Part shown: in pieces, positions 40,984 to 49,906 of the stretch
How positions within the stretch are numbered: position 1 is the stretch's first letter
Layout of the letters: each line of letters begins with the position of its first letter
Source of the DNA: Bacteroidota bacterium
GTDB taxonomy: Bacteria > Bacteroidota > Bacteroidia > Flavobacteriales_D > Crocinitomicaceae
Direction: 5' to 3'
Length of the DNA: 64,000 nt
NCBI GenBank assembly: GCA_006226425.1
Contig: SBGX01000019.1
Location: 1 to 64,000 of the forward strand
Notes under the pieces: generated by a model
The model's database searches: none
The model's input: only the letters and a program-made list of their open reading frames with translations
What the model was told of the DNA's origin: nothing
Translations under genes and position numbers: made by a program

Positions 40984-40992
40984 AATAACAAT
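40960..40992 (-). promoter_or_regulatory. Promoter of the sigma-crt-photolyase operon
   Basis: On the minus strand ATTG (40992-40989), 21-base spacer, TATATTTG (40967-40960), matching the Bacteroidota consensus; transcription would start about 50 bases before ATG 40903. Confidence 0.6.
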
Positions 40993-41027
40993 CACGTCAA
41001 TTTTTATCAAAAAAACGATCAGAAATC

Positions 41028-41738
41028 TTAGCGTGAAAAGATATTATAACGGAGAATACAGTACAGCGCCCGGAAGCCGTCTTTCATTTTGATCTTCTTC
41101 CCTTCATCATAGGTTCGTCCGAAATAAGATATTCCCACCTCATAAATCCGGATTCCGGGAATTCTTGAAATTTTCGCCGTTACTTCCGGTTCGAAACCAA
41201 ATCGTTTTTCTCTCAGTTTCAAGCCCTTTAGCATATCTGCCCGAAACAACTTGTAACAGGTTTCCATGTCACTCAAATTCAAATTGGTAAACATGTTTGA
41301 TACAAAGGTCAAAAAACGGTTACCGATCGAATGCCAGAAAAACAGAATTCGATGCGGATTGTTCCCCTGAAATCTGGACCCGTAAACGACATCGGCATGT
41401 CCTTCCAGAATTGGTTGAAGCAAATCCGGATACTCTCTCGGATCATACTCCAAATCTGCATCCTGAATCAGGATATAATCGCCACTGGCACGATCAATCC
41501 CTTTGTGAATGGCTGCACCTTTCCCCTGATTTCGTTCCTGTTTGATTAAACCAAGTTGATTCGGATACTTTTCCATGAAAGTTTCGATCAGGGCTATTGT
41601 CCGATCTGTAGAAGCGTCATCTACCACAAGAATTTCACGATCCAGGCCTTCGGGCAACTCCACAGAAACAACCTTTTGAAGGAGTACCTCTATGGTTTGC
41701 TCTTCGTTATACGCTGGAATAATTATGGATAACTTCAT
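41028..41738 (-). CDS. Family 2 glycosyltransferase, dolichyl-phosphate mannose synthase-like
   Basis: 236 residues. GT2 fold: LSIIIPAYNEEQTI at the N-terminus, EILVVDDASTDRT, GKGAAIHKGIDRASGDYILIQDADLEYDP with the DxD motif, and GSRFQGNN. No C-terminal membrane segment, unlike GtrB/DPM1-type fused forms. It probably transfers a sugar to a polyprenyl phosphate or to lipid/protein glycans. Single gene upstream of the crt operon, with a TAAATTTG -7 element before it. Confidence 0.9.
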   Translation of the reverse strand: MKLSIIIPAYNEEQTIEVLLQKVVSVELPEGLDREILVVDDASTDRTIALIETFMEKYPNQLGLIKQERNQGKGAAIHKGIDRASGDYILIQDADLEYDPREYPDLLQPILEGHADVVYGSRFQGNNPHRILFFWHSIGNRFLTFVSNMFTNLNLSDMETCYKLFRADMLKGLKLREKRFGFEPEVTAKISRIPGIRIYEVGISYFGRTYDEGKKIKMKDGFRALYCILRYNIFSR

Positions 41739-41761
41739 CTGTCAACGACACTGTACGAAGC

Positions 41762-41769
41762 CAAATTTA
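41762..41769 (-). promoter_or_regulatory. Candidate -7 element of the glycosyltransferase gene
   Basis: TAAATTTG on the minus strand, 24 bases before ATG 41738; no clear -33. Confidence 0.4.
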
Positions 41770-41793
41770 ACATATTATCTGAGCCTCTGGAAA

Positions 41794-41824
41794 TAAAAAA
41801 AGGCCTGTCTTTCGACAGGCCTTT
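41794..41824 (-). terminator. Terminator of the Asp-box propeller gene
   Basis: Minus strand: AAAGGCCTGTC-GAAA-GACAGGCCTTT followed by seven T. It begins 4 bases after the stop at 41828. Confidence 0.92.
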
Positions 41825-41827
41825 CAA

Positions 41828-44800
41828 TTAATCTTCTTTCCAGGAAGTTCCTTTGCCTTTCGTATAAGGAATCGGTACCTGATCCAATCTGTTTTCAAGT
41901 ACTTTCATCTTTCCATCCAAACTGACCAGGAGTTTTCGATAGGCCTCGTATTGTTCACGGGCCATTTCAAGGTTCTCTTTCTGACTTTTTGTTGGTCTGC
42001 TCATATTGCTGAAAAGTTGATATTCTACGATTCCCAGGCGGGAAGCCAATCCCGGAAGTGTCTCAATTTCTTTGGAAGAAACCAATCCATCTCCATACAG
42101 CATGATTTGCGCTTCTTTCATTTCCTGGCGAATCTCTCGGACATCCTTCAACCAGTTCAGGTCCGCTTTCGGATAATGCTTAATGGCATGTTCCATCAAA
42201 TCGAGTTTATCCGATTTTTCTCCCAGCACTTTTCCTCCTCCTGACACAACGCGGCTCATCTCTGCCACTTCTTTTCTCAAAGCTGCCAATTCGGCTACAT
42301 TGGATGGTGGCAACACCTGATTATCCAATCCTCTCACCTTGAATGAAGTTTTCTCAATCACCTGCTCCACTTCTCCGTTACGAATCAAATATACTTCCAC
42401 AGAATATGTTCCAGGAGTTACCAGGAATCCATCATCCGGATCGCTATACCTTCCTACTGGTCCGGTACGTAATTTGATCGGACTCGTTGTTTGGTGACGC
42501 AAATTCCAGTTGATTCGTTGCATTCCTTTTCTGGGTGATGTGACCAATCTCTTGATTTCTTCTCCTGCTCCGTTTCGGATAACCAGCACCATTTTTTGTG
42601 CTTCATCTTCCGCTTCCTTATGCATCTCCTCAATACTTGGATATGGCACGGCCTTCTTATCCTTTTCCAGTTCACTCTCTCGTTTCTGTCGTTCTTCTTT
42701 TAACCCTGACTCTGTTTCTTTCAAATAAATCGTAAAGGTTGCCCCAAATGCCGGGTTCTCCGCTGCCCATAGATCAGCTCCCTGTGAGCCGGTTCCTCTC
42801 AATCCAAGTGGAGCTGATGGCACGTACAATAACGCTTCTTTCACCGGAAAAAGATGTGCTTTTTTATTCAGCGTCTCTTCATTCACTTCGCGCAAGGGAG
42901 CATAATTATCCAATACATAGAAACCGCGTCCGAATGACGCAGCTACCAAATCATTCTCTCGTTTCTGAATTTCCAGATCGTAGATCGAAATGGTCGGAAG
43001 TCCTGACAACTTGTACCACTTCTTTCCTCCATCAATCGTGTAATAAGCTCCGAATTCCGTTCCTGCAAATAATAGGTCTGGGTTAACGTGATCCTGACGC
43101 ACGCAATAGACTGTTCCTCTCTCTGGTAAATTTCCACTGATTGACGTCCAGCTTTTTCCACGGTTCGTACTTTTCATCAGATAAGGCTTAAAGTCCCCCG
43201 AACGCTGATTGTTGAAACAGGCAAAAACCGTGTTCTCATCATGCAGGGATGCCATCATCATATTGACTCGCGTATTTTCAGGAATTCCTGGAAATGAAGT
43301 ATACTTTGTCCAGCTGGAACCTTCATTTTCTGACACCTGAACACAACCATCGTCTGTTCCAACATAAAGCAATCCCTTTACTTTGGGGGATTCATCCATG
43401 GCAACAATGTTTCCGTAAATAGAAGTCGATTTGTTCTTCATCACCGCATCCTGTGACCAAACCTGCCCCATCACGGCCAATTTATTTCGATCGATCTGTT
43501 GACTTAGATCAGGTGAAATTGTCGCCCAATCATCTCCCATATTGGATGATTTAAAGACCCGGTTTGCCGCAAAATAAATGGTATTGTGATCGTGCGGAGA
43601 AATGACTAGTGGAGCGTCCCAGTTCCAACGATATGCAGCTTCTCCTCTCTTTGGTTGCGGCTGAATAGCCACCTTCTCTCCAGTTTGCTTATCGTAACGA
43701 ACTAACCATCCGTATTGCGCCTGTGCATATACTATATTTGGGTTAACAGGGTCAATGGCCGACTCGAATCCATCTCCTCCGTTGGTAATGAACCAATCCG
43801 AATTCAGGATTCCAGCATTGTTGATACTTGCAGAAGGTCCTCCCATCGAGTTGTTATCCTGCGTTCCACCGTATACATAGTAGAAAGGTTCGCTATTGTC
43901 AACTGCTACTTTATAAAACTGAATAATCGGAAGATTTGCATAATACTTCCATTCTTTCGCATGGTTATAAGTTTCGTAAATACCACCGTCACAACCAACA
44001 ATCCAGTGAGATGTATTTTGCGGATTGATCCAGATACAATGGTTATCTACGTGCTTTTTACTCTCCCCTGTCATTTGGAAGTTCTTTCCTCCATCCTCTG
44101 TGTGATGAAGCCAGGTATCCATGGCAAAGACCTTATCCCGATCCAATGGATCACAAATGATTTCCTGATAGTAATTTCCGGAAGTTTTATAGGATGACAT
44201 TTTCTTCCAACTCTCTCCCCGATTTACCGATCGGAAGAATCCTCCTTTGCCATCTCTTGCCTCAACAATGGCGTATACATAGTTGTGGTCTGCCGGTGAA
44301 ACGGCCAAACCGATTCTTCCCATTTGTCCTTTGGGCAGCCCTTTACTGACTTCTCTCCAGCTTTCTCCACCATCTTCCGACTTGTAAATCGCTGATTCAG
44401 GCCCTCCACCAATATAAGTCCATTCCCGTCTTCTTCGCTGGTGAGCCGCTGCATACAGTACATTTGGATTCGTTGGATCCATCATAATGTCAGACACCCC
44501 CGTGTGCTCCGAAATATTCAAAGTTTGTTTCCAGGTCTTTCCTCCATCTGTGGTTTTGTAGATTCCCCGATCTCCTCCGGAACTCCAAACCGGTCCGTAA
44601 GCACCTACGATGACTACATTTTCATCTTCCGGGTGAATAACAATCGAACCGATGTGTTCGGAGGCTTTCAACCCCATATTCTTGAAAGACTTCCCGCCAT
44701 CCATGGACTTATAAACTCCGTCTCCATATGAAACGGATCGCTGGTTATTATTTTCTCCTGTTCCTACCCAGATGGTATTTCGGTTACTCGGTGCAATTTC

Positions 44801-45100
44801 TACACAACCCACCGAATACGAATCATAATGATCAAAAATCGGTTTGAAAGTAGTTCCGTGATTTTTCGTTTTCCAAACTCCTCCGGACGCGGCTCCTACG
44901 TACCAGGTATTGGGATCAACCGGATCAACAGCGATATCCGCAATACGTCCAGAAGTTAAGGCCGGTCCGATGTTTCGGAATGACAATGCACTTGCCGTCG
45001 ATTGATTCAGCAAGGACTCTTTTTCGTTTTGCTTCGATTTTTGGGCAAATACGATGGTTCCGGAAAGAACCATAAACAAAAAGAGGGAATTCTTTTTCAT
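41828..45100 (-). CDS. VPS10/sortilin-like Asp-box propeller protein
   Basis: 1090 residues with signal peptide (NSLFLFMVLSGTIVFAQ). I count nine Asp-box-like turns (KSMDGGKSF, KTTDGGKTW, KSEDGGESW, RSVNRGESW, HTEDGGKNF, KSSNMGDDW, VSENEGSSW, KSTNRGKSW, YTIDGGKKW), the plan of the large ten-bladed VPS10/BNR propellers. After residue ~720 a beta domain (EVYLIRNGEVEQVIEKTSFK) and a C-terminal helical tail follow. Annotated homologues are called glycosyl hydrolases, but I see no sialidase arginine triad motif, so catalysis is unproven. Secreted; ligand unknown. No T9SS tail. Confidence 0.86.
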   Translation of the reverse strand: MKKNSLFLFMVLSGTIVFAQKSKQNEKESLLNQSTASALSFRNIGPALTSGRIADIAVDPVDPNTWYVGAASGGVWKTKNHGTTFKPIFDHYDSYSVGCVEIAPSNRNTIWVGTGENNNQRSVSYGDGVYKSMDGGKSFKNMGLKASEHIGSIVIHPEDENVVIVGAYGPVWSSGGDRGIYKTTDGGKTWKQTLNISEHTGVSDIMMDPTNPNVLYAAAHQRRRREWTYIGGGPESAIYKSEDGGESWREVSKGLPKGQMGRIGLAVSPADHNYVYAIVEARDGKGGFFRSVNRGESWKKMSSYKTSGNYYQEIICDPLDRDKVFAMDTWLHHTEDGGKNFQMTGESKKHVDNHCIWINPQNTSHWIVGCDGGIYETYNHAKEWKYYANLPIIQFYKVAVDNSEPFYYVYGGTQDNNSMGGPSASINNAGILNSDWFITNGGDGFESAIDPVNPNIVYAQAQYGWLVRYDKQTGEKVAIQPQPKRGEAAYRWNWDAPLVISPHDHNTIYFAANRVFKSSNMGDDWATISPDLSQQIDRNKLAVMGQVWSQDAVMKNKSTSIYGNIVAMDESPKVKGLLYVGTDDGCVQVSENEGSSWTKYTSFPGIPENTRVNMMMASLHDENTVFACFNNQRSGDFKPYLMKSTNRGKSWTSISGNLPERGTVYCVRQDHVNPDLLFAGTEFGAYYTIDGGKKWYKLSGLPTISIYDLEIQKRENDLVAASFGRGFYVLDNYAPLREVNEETLNKKAHLFPVKEALLYVPSAPLGLRGTGSQGADLWAAENPAFGATFTIYLKETESGLKEERQKRESELEKDKKAVPYPSIEEMHKEAEDEAQKMVLVIRNGAGEEIKRLVTSPRKGMQRINWNLRHQTTSPIKLRTGPVGRYSDPDDGFLVTPGTYSVEVYLIRNGEVEQVIEKTSFKVRGLDNQVLPPSNVAELAALRKEVAEMSRVVSGGGKVLGEKSDKLDLMEHAIKHYPKADLNWLKDVREIRQEMKEAQIMLYGDGLVSSKEIETLPGLASRLGIVEYQLFSNMSRPTKSQKENLEMAREQYEAYRKLLVSLDGKMKVLENRLDQVPIPYTKGKGTSWKED

Positions 45101-45259
45101 AAGTAGTCAATTCAATTCAGCCCCTAATTTAAGAGCTTTTGGTAAAACTTCCTCGAATCTGGGTTGAACAGTGTTATTTATTTATGAATGGTCGGACTTC
45201 ATCCAAAAAAACGTAACCATTTATGTTCAGGCCGTTATAATTGTTTAAAAAACACTACC

Positions 45260-46069
45260 ATGAAACAAAGACCTGGCTTTTTGCTCCACCCGCTCTTTCT
45301 ATGCGCCCTGACTTTAATGATTTTGAACGACCATTGGTGGAAACCCTCTTTTCACAATGAATTGACCGGAAAACTGTCTGATTTTGCAGGAATTTTAGTT
45401 CTGGGTCTGTTTTTAAGGTCCATGCCCAGAATTAGTCGCACGACTTCCGTCATTGTCACGGCCATCCTATTCATTTTCTGGAAATCACCCTTTTCTCAGG
45501 GCTTGATTGATTGGTGGAATAGCTTTGCTTTCTTTCCTGTGTGGCGAAGCATTGACTACACTGATTTGTTCGCCCTAAGCTTCCTTCCAATCGTATACTT
45601 TCTCCCTCCCCAAAAAGACTTCAAAGTCCCATCTGGCCTGGTTTACCTCTCTTGCTTTGTTTCCGTATTGGCTTTATGTGCTACCAGTCCTCAAAGATAT
45701 TACTTCCCGATGAATACCCCGATTCGTTTTGAATCCAAATTAAATGCGGATGATTTCATAGAACAACTTGCCAGTAGTGACTTACTTATTCCGAAAAAAA
45801 TAGATACTTTAAGGAGACGATCGGAGGGAGAAAGCGTATTCTATGATCTTGTCTGTCACCTAACATATGAATCCAAAAGTTATGATCATCCGGGCCGTTT
45901 GGTAGACTCCTGCCTGATCCAAATCTACCCGATCAAAACAAACAAAATTAAGGTCTCGATATCCCAGCTGTATTTACGCCCCGGTTTTGATTATACCAAC
46001 TTTTATTTCAAACCCCGCAAAAGGGCCTACCGGATTTGTAGCAAAATTAGAAAGGAAGAGCTTCGATAA
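45260..46069 (+). CDS. Inner-membrane protein of the NDH...LTGKLSDFAG family
   Basis: 269 residues from ATG 45260; the longer frame starts upstream, but the membrane protein begins MKQRPGFLLHPLF. About four membrane segments lie in residues 1-150, beginning with LLHPLFLCALTLMILNDHWW and LTGKLSDFAGILVLGLFL, a pattern I have seen in conserved hypothetical membrane proteins of several phyla. A soluble C-terminal region of ~110 residues follows. Function unknown. Single gene. Confidence 0.78.
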   Translation: MKQRPGFLLHPLFLCALTLMILNDHWWKPSFHNELTGKLSDFAGILVLGLFLRSMPRISRTTSVIVTAILFIFWKSPFSQGLIDWWNSFAFFPVWRSIDYTDLFALSFLPIVYFLPPQKDFKVPSGLVYLSCFVSVLALCATSPQRYYFPMNTPIRFESKLNADDFIEQLASSDLLIPKKIDTLRRRSEGESVFYDLVCHLTYESKSYDHPGRLVDSCLIQIYPIKTNKIKVSISQLYLRPGFDYTNFYFKPRKRAYRICSKIRKEELR

Positions 46070-46071
46070 TT

Positions 46072-46102
46072 TTTGATTTTTGGTGATATTCTCCTATTTT
46101 TG
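46072..46102 (+). promoter_or_regulatory. Consensus promoter of the LVIVD/T9SS gene
   Basis: TTTG 46072-46075, 19-base spacer, TATTTTTG 46095-46102, ATG at 46126. Both elements match. Confidence 0.7.
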
Positions 46103-46125
46103 AGTGATTTACTATACTTAACACG

Positions 46126-47535
46126 ATGAAAAAGTTCCTCTGGAGCCTTTGTTTTCTGTCTTTAATCAGTACACAAATTCGGGCCCAAAACTGTCAGGAT
46201 CTCCAATTGGAGGCACAGGCCGAAATTCCCTCTACCTGCAATGCAATCGCCATGACGATGCTCCAGGACCGTGCGGGACAACCTTTTCTATACGTGGCAA
46301 ATAAAGAAGCTGGGTTAAAAATCTATGACATAACGAATCCAACGAGTCCCCAATTTGTCAATGAGGTTCCTCCCGGACTTTTGGACTCTCTTCATGTCAT
46401 GAACCTGGCGCAGGAAGGCAATTACCTCTACCTCGCTCTTGGAAATTTTTTCAATAGTAATCAAGCTTCAGGCATGGCGATTATAGATATTAGCGCTCCC
46501 CTCTTTCCAGTTGTATCCGACCTCTGGAAGCTGGAGGGGTCCATCGGTGGAAGTGGGATCATTGTCCCCGCCGGAGATGTAGCTTATCTTGGAGCCATGG
46601 GCAATGGTGTGGTGGCACTCGACGTTTCTGACAAAGCCAATGTTCAGCTCCTGGGACAATTCGCCCCCGACATTAATTTTCCAGATGCCAATGCCGATCC
46701 GGAAAAAGTAAATGCCCGCGGCATGGCCGTGCGAAACGATACAATCTACCTGGCCTATGATGCCGGAGGCCTGCGGATTATTGATGCGACCAAGCCCAAC
46801 CAAATGACTGAAATAGGTCGTTATGCCAATCCTACGCTGAATGGCAAACCCAGGGCGTACAATAATCTTGTGCTGGACGGTGAATTGGTCTATATCACTA
46901 TTGATTACTGTGGGCTTGAGGTACTCGACGTAAGCAATCCTGGAAACATTACCCTCACCGGGTGGTGGAATCCCTATGGTTGTCCGGACAATAACTGGTT
47001 TACGAGCCCCAGTCATACCAATGAGATCAAATTTTTGGAGGGGTGCCAGAAACTGTTTATCTCGACCGGAAAAAGTGACCTGGTGGTTGTGGATGTCGGT
47101 GATCCTAGTCAGCCGGATTCCTGCTTTACTTATGGTGGAGTGGATAACGGAATCGGAACCTGGGGAGTGGACCTGTGGGAAGATCAGGTATATCTTTCTT
47201 ACGTCTGTTCATTTATCCCCTTTAGCTCCAATTGGACCGGCGTCAAATCGGCAAAGCTGAGCGGTTGTTTTTTGGCCAATCCGGAGGCAGGGTTCCTTGA
47301 AACGCCTGAACCAGAGATTTTTCCCAATCCGGCGGATCAGATAATTACCATGAATGGAAAGTCCATTGAACATGTATCAATCTTTGATGCACAGGGAAAA
47401 CTGATCATGCAAACGAGCTATCCGGAAGCACAAAGTATCAACGTTCCGGTACATTTTCTTTCGGAAGGACTTTATTATCTGGAAATTGAAGAACAGAGAC
47501 AAATTTATCGTCAAAAGATTTTCATATCCCACTAG
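46126..47535 (+). CDS. LVIVD-repeat propeller with T9SS sorting domain
   Basis: 469 residues. Signal peptide FLWSLCFLSLISTQIRAQ, LVIVD-type blades (LKIYDITNPTSPQFV, MAIIDISAPLFPVV, LEVLDVSNPGNITL, LVVVDVGDPSQPDS), and a C-terminal ~75-residue T9SS type A sorting domain (PEIFPNPADQIITMNGKS... ending RQKIFISH). Secreted to the cell surface by the type IX system; ligand unknown. Counterpart of the LVIVD lipoprotein at 13885, which uses a lipid anchor instead. Confidence 0.88.
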   Translation: MKKFLWSLCFLSLISTQIRAQNCQDLQLEAQAEIPSTCNAIAMTMLQDRAGQPFLYVANKEAGLKIYDITNPTSPQFVNEVPPGLLDSLHVMNLAQEGNYLYLALGNFFNSNQASGMAIIDISAPLFPVVSDLWKLEGSIGGSGIIVPAGDVAYLGAMGNGVVALDVSDKANVQLLGQFAPDINFPDANADPEKVNARGMAVRNDTIYLAYDAGGLRIIDATKPNQMTEIGRYANPTLNGKPRAYNNLVLDGELVYITIDYCGLEVLDVSNPGNITLTGWWNPYGCPDNNWFTSPSHTNEIKFLEGCQKLFISTGKSDLVVVDVGDPSQPDSCFTYGGVDNGIGTWGVDLWEDQVYLSYVCSFIPFSSNWTGVKSAKLSGCFLANPEAGFLETPEPEIFPNPADQIITMNGKSIEHVSIFDAQGKLIMQTSYPEAQSINVPVHFLSEGLYYLEIEEQRQIYRQKIFISH

Positions 47536-47578
47536 AAAATAGCTACATTTGCAGGCGCTTTCAAGTAAAAGCTATCAA

Positions 47579-47661
47579 GCCCACGTGGTGAAATTGGTAG
47601 ACACGCCATCTTGAGGGGGTGGTGCGCTACGCGTGTGCTGGTTCGAATCCAGTCGTGGGCA
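47579..47661 (+). tRNA. tRNA-Leu (anticodon GAG)
   Basis: An 83-base class II tRNA: acceptor GCCCACG/CGTGGGC, anticodon arm CCATC-TTGAGGG-GGTGG giving GAG, a long variable arm and T arm CTGG-TTCGAAT-CCAG. CCA is not encoded. Confidence 0.95.
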
Positions 47662-47676
47662 CTAGAAAAGCAAAAC

Positions 47677-47705
47677 GCCCGGTCAGTTGACCGGGCATTT
47701 TTTTT
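47677..47705 (+). terminator. Terminator of tRNA-Leu
   Basis: GCCCGGTCA / TGACCGGGC, 9-bp stem with a 2-base gap at the loop, then a run of T. Confidence 0.9.
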
Positions 47706-47825
47706 GTCGGACAGCTTCCTTTCCTGTAAAAGGTCCATCCATGTACCAAGTAGAAGTTTTAGGTCATAAGAAGAATGACCCAACAAATTTCGGGAACGTA
47801 GTCCGTAAACTATTTACGTGATAGA

Positions 47826-48704
47826 TTATTTCGATTCTACAGAATCTGAAAGGGGCGCTTTTTTATACGCTCTGTAGATGATAAACGCACCAGCCAACAC
47901 AAGGGGGATACTCAGGATTTGTCCTGTATTCAGGAACCAAACATCATCCCGATCCGTCTGAGCAATTTTAACAAACTCTACCATGAACCGGACCCCAAAA
48001 ACAAGTACCAAAAAACTTCCGAATAACAAGCCAGGCCGTTTCCAGGCATCTCGTTTCCAATAGAGAATTACCAGCACGACAAAGGCCAACAGATAACAAA
48101 TCGCTTCATACAATTGCGCCGGATGTCTTACTGGAATCATGTCCCAACTACACCCTGTTCCCAAAATACAATCATGACGCATGAATTTGAATCCCCAGGG
48201 CACATTCGTCACTTTACCCACAATCTCATGATTCACCAGGTTCCCCAGACGAATAAAACAGCCTGCAATTGCTATTGGAGCCGCTACGCGATCGAGAATC
48301 CAAATCATTGGACGTTTGCTTACTCTTTTGGAGAAAATATAAAGTGCAATCAGGATGGTAATGGCTGCTCCGTGTGAAGCTAAACCTCCCTCGTAAATCT
48401 TAAAAATATCGACCGGATGTGAAAAATAGCCGCGCTCAAGCACCAATCCATCCGCATTCTTCACGTCAAAATATGGACCGTAGAAAAGTACGTGTCCTAA
48501 TCTGGCACCAACAACCGTGGCGATCACTGTATACATGAGCAGCTTATCCAGAATGGCATCCGGAATCTGCTCTTTTCGGAACATCCGGCGGATCACATAA
48601 AAACCAATAATGATCCCACTAATAAAGAGCAGGCCATATTTATTTGGCGTTGACCACCCCTCTATCAATTCAGAGGAAACGTTCCAGTGAATGCTTAAAT
48701 TCAT
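47826..48704 (-). CDS. lgt: Prolipoprotein diacylglyceryl transferase
   Basis: 292 residues with seven membrane segments. Lgt signature in RLGHVLFYGPYFD and AAPIAIAGCFIRLGNLVNHEIVGK; HPAQLYEAI near residue 200. It transfers diacylglycerol to the lipobox Cys of prolipoproteins, acting on the many lipoproteins encoded in this window. It lies downstream of trhO on the same strand (32-base gap). Confidence 0.96.
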   Translation of the reverse strand: MNLSIHWNVSSELIEGWSTPNKYGLLFISGIIIGFYVIRRMFRKEQIPDAILDKLLMYTVIATVVGARLGHVLFYGPYFDVKNADGLVLERGYFSHPVDIFKIYEGGLASHGAAITILIALYIFSKRVSKRPMIWILDRVAAPIAIAGCFIRLGNLVNHEIVGKVTNVPWGFKFMRHDCILGTGCSWDMIPVRHPAQLYEAICYLLAFVVLVILYWKRDAWKRPGLLFGSFLVLVFGVRFMVEFVKIAQTDRDDVWFLNTGQILSIPLVLAGAFIIYRAYKKAPLSDSVESK

Positions 48705-48708
48705 GCCA

Positions 48709-48716
48709 CAAAGTTA
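48709..48716 (-). promoter_or_regulatory. Candidate -7 element abutting lgt
   Basis: TAACTTTG on the minus strand, ending 5 bases before ATG 48704. If used, the transcript would be nearly leaderless. No -33 match, so it may be chance. Confidence 0.3.
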
Positions 48717-48736
48717 GCATTTTTTCACTCGCTCAC

Positions 48737-49804
48737 TCAGATTTCCTCTGCTGGACTCTTCTCCCTGTTTTTCTTGTAAATCAGTTTCTCGGAGCGGCCT
48801 TTTTTGAAGATCTTGTTGCTCACCATGTTGTTTTTTCGGAGTGCCTTCTGTTCTTCAATTGGAAGCTTTAAGATATCTGCACATTCCTGGGAACAGCAAT
48901 TGTCATACTTTTCACGACAGCTATCACACTGTATAAACAGCAAATGACATCCGTCATTGACGCAATTGGTATGCGTATCAAAAGGTTCACCACACTGATG
49001 GCAACTGGAAATTACCTCATCAGAAATTCGCTCTCCTCTTCGTTCATCGAATACGAAGTTCTTTCCAATGTATTTATTCTCGAGTCCCTGATCCTCGCAA
49101 TCATGAGCGTACTTGATGATTCCTCCTTCCAACTGGTGAACATTCTTGTATCCTAAGTGCTTAAACCAAGCGGATGCTTTTTCACAGCGGATTCCTCCGG
49201 TACAGTACATCACGATGTTTTTATCCTCATTCCCCTTCAGATACTCATCTTCGATCATCGGCAGAGATTCCCGGAAAGTATCCACATCTGGTAATATGGC
49301 TCCTTTGAAATGTCCCACTTCACTTTCATAGTGATTTCGGAAATCGATCAGGATGGTCTCCGGATCGCTTGTCAATTCATTGAACTCTTCCGCACTTAGG
49401 TGTTTTCCCTTATTGGTGACATCGAAAGTTTCGTCGTTCAGTCCATCTGCCAGAATCTTGTGTCTTACCTTAATCTTCAGCTTCAGAAAAGGAAACTTCA
49501 CCCCGGCGTCTTCCACCGCAATGTTCAGGCGGATTCCATCGAGAAAATCAATCTCGTACAATTCATCTCTAAAGCGTTCAAAATTGGCTACCGGCACCGA
49601 AATTTGGGCGTTGATTCCTTCTTTGGCCACGTAGGTTCTACCAACAATGTCCAAAGCGGACCAGGACATAAAAAGATGATCTCTAAATAATTGAGGATTC
49701 GCAATATGCGCATATTGATAAAAGGAAATGGTCACGAACTCGTGTCCAGATTCATTCAAATGCTTTACCAAATCCTCTTTACTTAATTTATTCCACAGTT
49801 GCAT
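48737..49804 (-). CDS. trhO: tRNA uridine(34) hydroxylase TrhO (rhodanese family)
   Basis: 355 residues. An N-terminal acylphosphatase-like domain (FYQYAHIANPQLFRD, YVAKEGINAQIS) precedes a rhodanese domain with active-site Cys at about 201 in MYCTGGIRCEKAS. A C-terminal Cys-rich segment (CHQCGEPFDTHTNC, CDSCREKYDNCC) may bind zinc. TrhO/YceA introduces the 5-hydroxyl on U34 of certain tRNAs. A TAACTTTG -7 element precedes it. Confidence 0.93.
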   Translation of the reverse strand: MQLWNKLSKEDLVKHLNESGHEFVTISFYQYAHIANPQLFRDHLFMSWSALDIVGRTYVAKEGINAQISVPVANFERFRDELYEIDFLDGIRLNIAVEDAGVKFPFLKLKIKVRHKILADGLNDETFDVTNKGKHLSAEEFNELTSDPETILIDFRNHYESEVGHFKGAILPDVDTFRESLPMIEDEYLKGNEDKNIVMYCTGGIRCEKASAWFKHLGYKNVHQLEGGIIKYAHDCEDQGLENKYIGKNFVFDERRGERISDEVISSCHQCGEPFDTHTNCVNDGCHLLFIQCDSCREKYDNCCSQECADILKLPIEEQKALRKNNMVSNKIFKKGRSEKLIYKKNREKSPAEEI

Positions 49805-49835
49805 GCTATGTATTTTTAATTAAACAAAGATGCCG

Positions 49836-49843
49836 CAAAGTTA
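49836..49843 (-). promoter_or_regulatory. Candidate -7 element of trhO
   Basis: TAACTTTG on the minus strand, 32 bases before ATG 49804; no clear -33. Confidence 0.4.
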
Positions 49844-49906
49844 ACACTAAAAATTCACTTCATCTCATCAGTCCGGCCTTTGAAATTTATTTCTTATTTT
49901 GGTGAC

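Noticed and set aside
46468-47016. Minus-strand 182-residue ORF in the LVIVD/T9SS gene
   Set aside because: Antisense of a well-supported gene; no signal or family.
47532-47786. Minus-strand 84-residue ORF across tRNA-Leu
   Set aside because: It is the antisense of the tRNA-Leu and its terminator (peptide with WIRTSTRVAHHPL), a well-known false gene.
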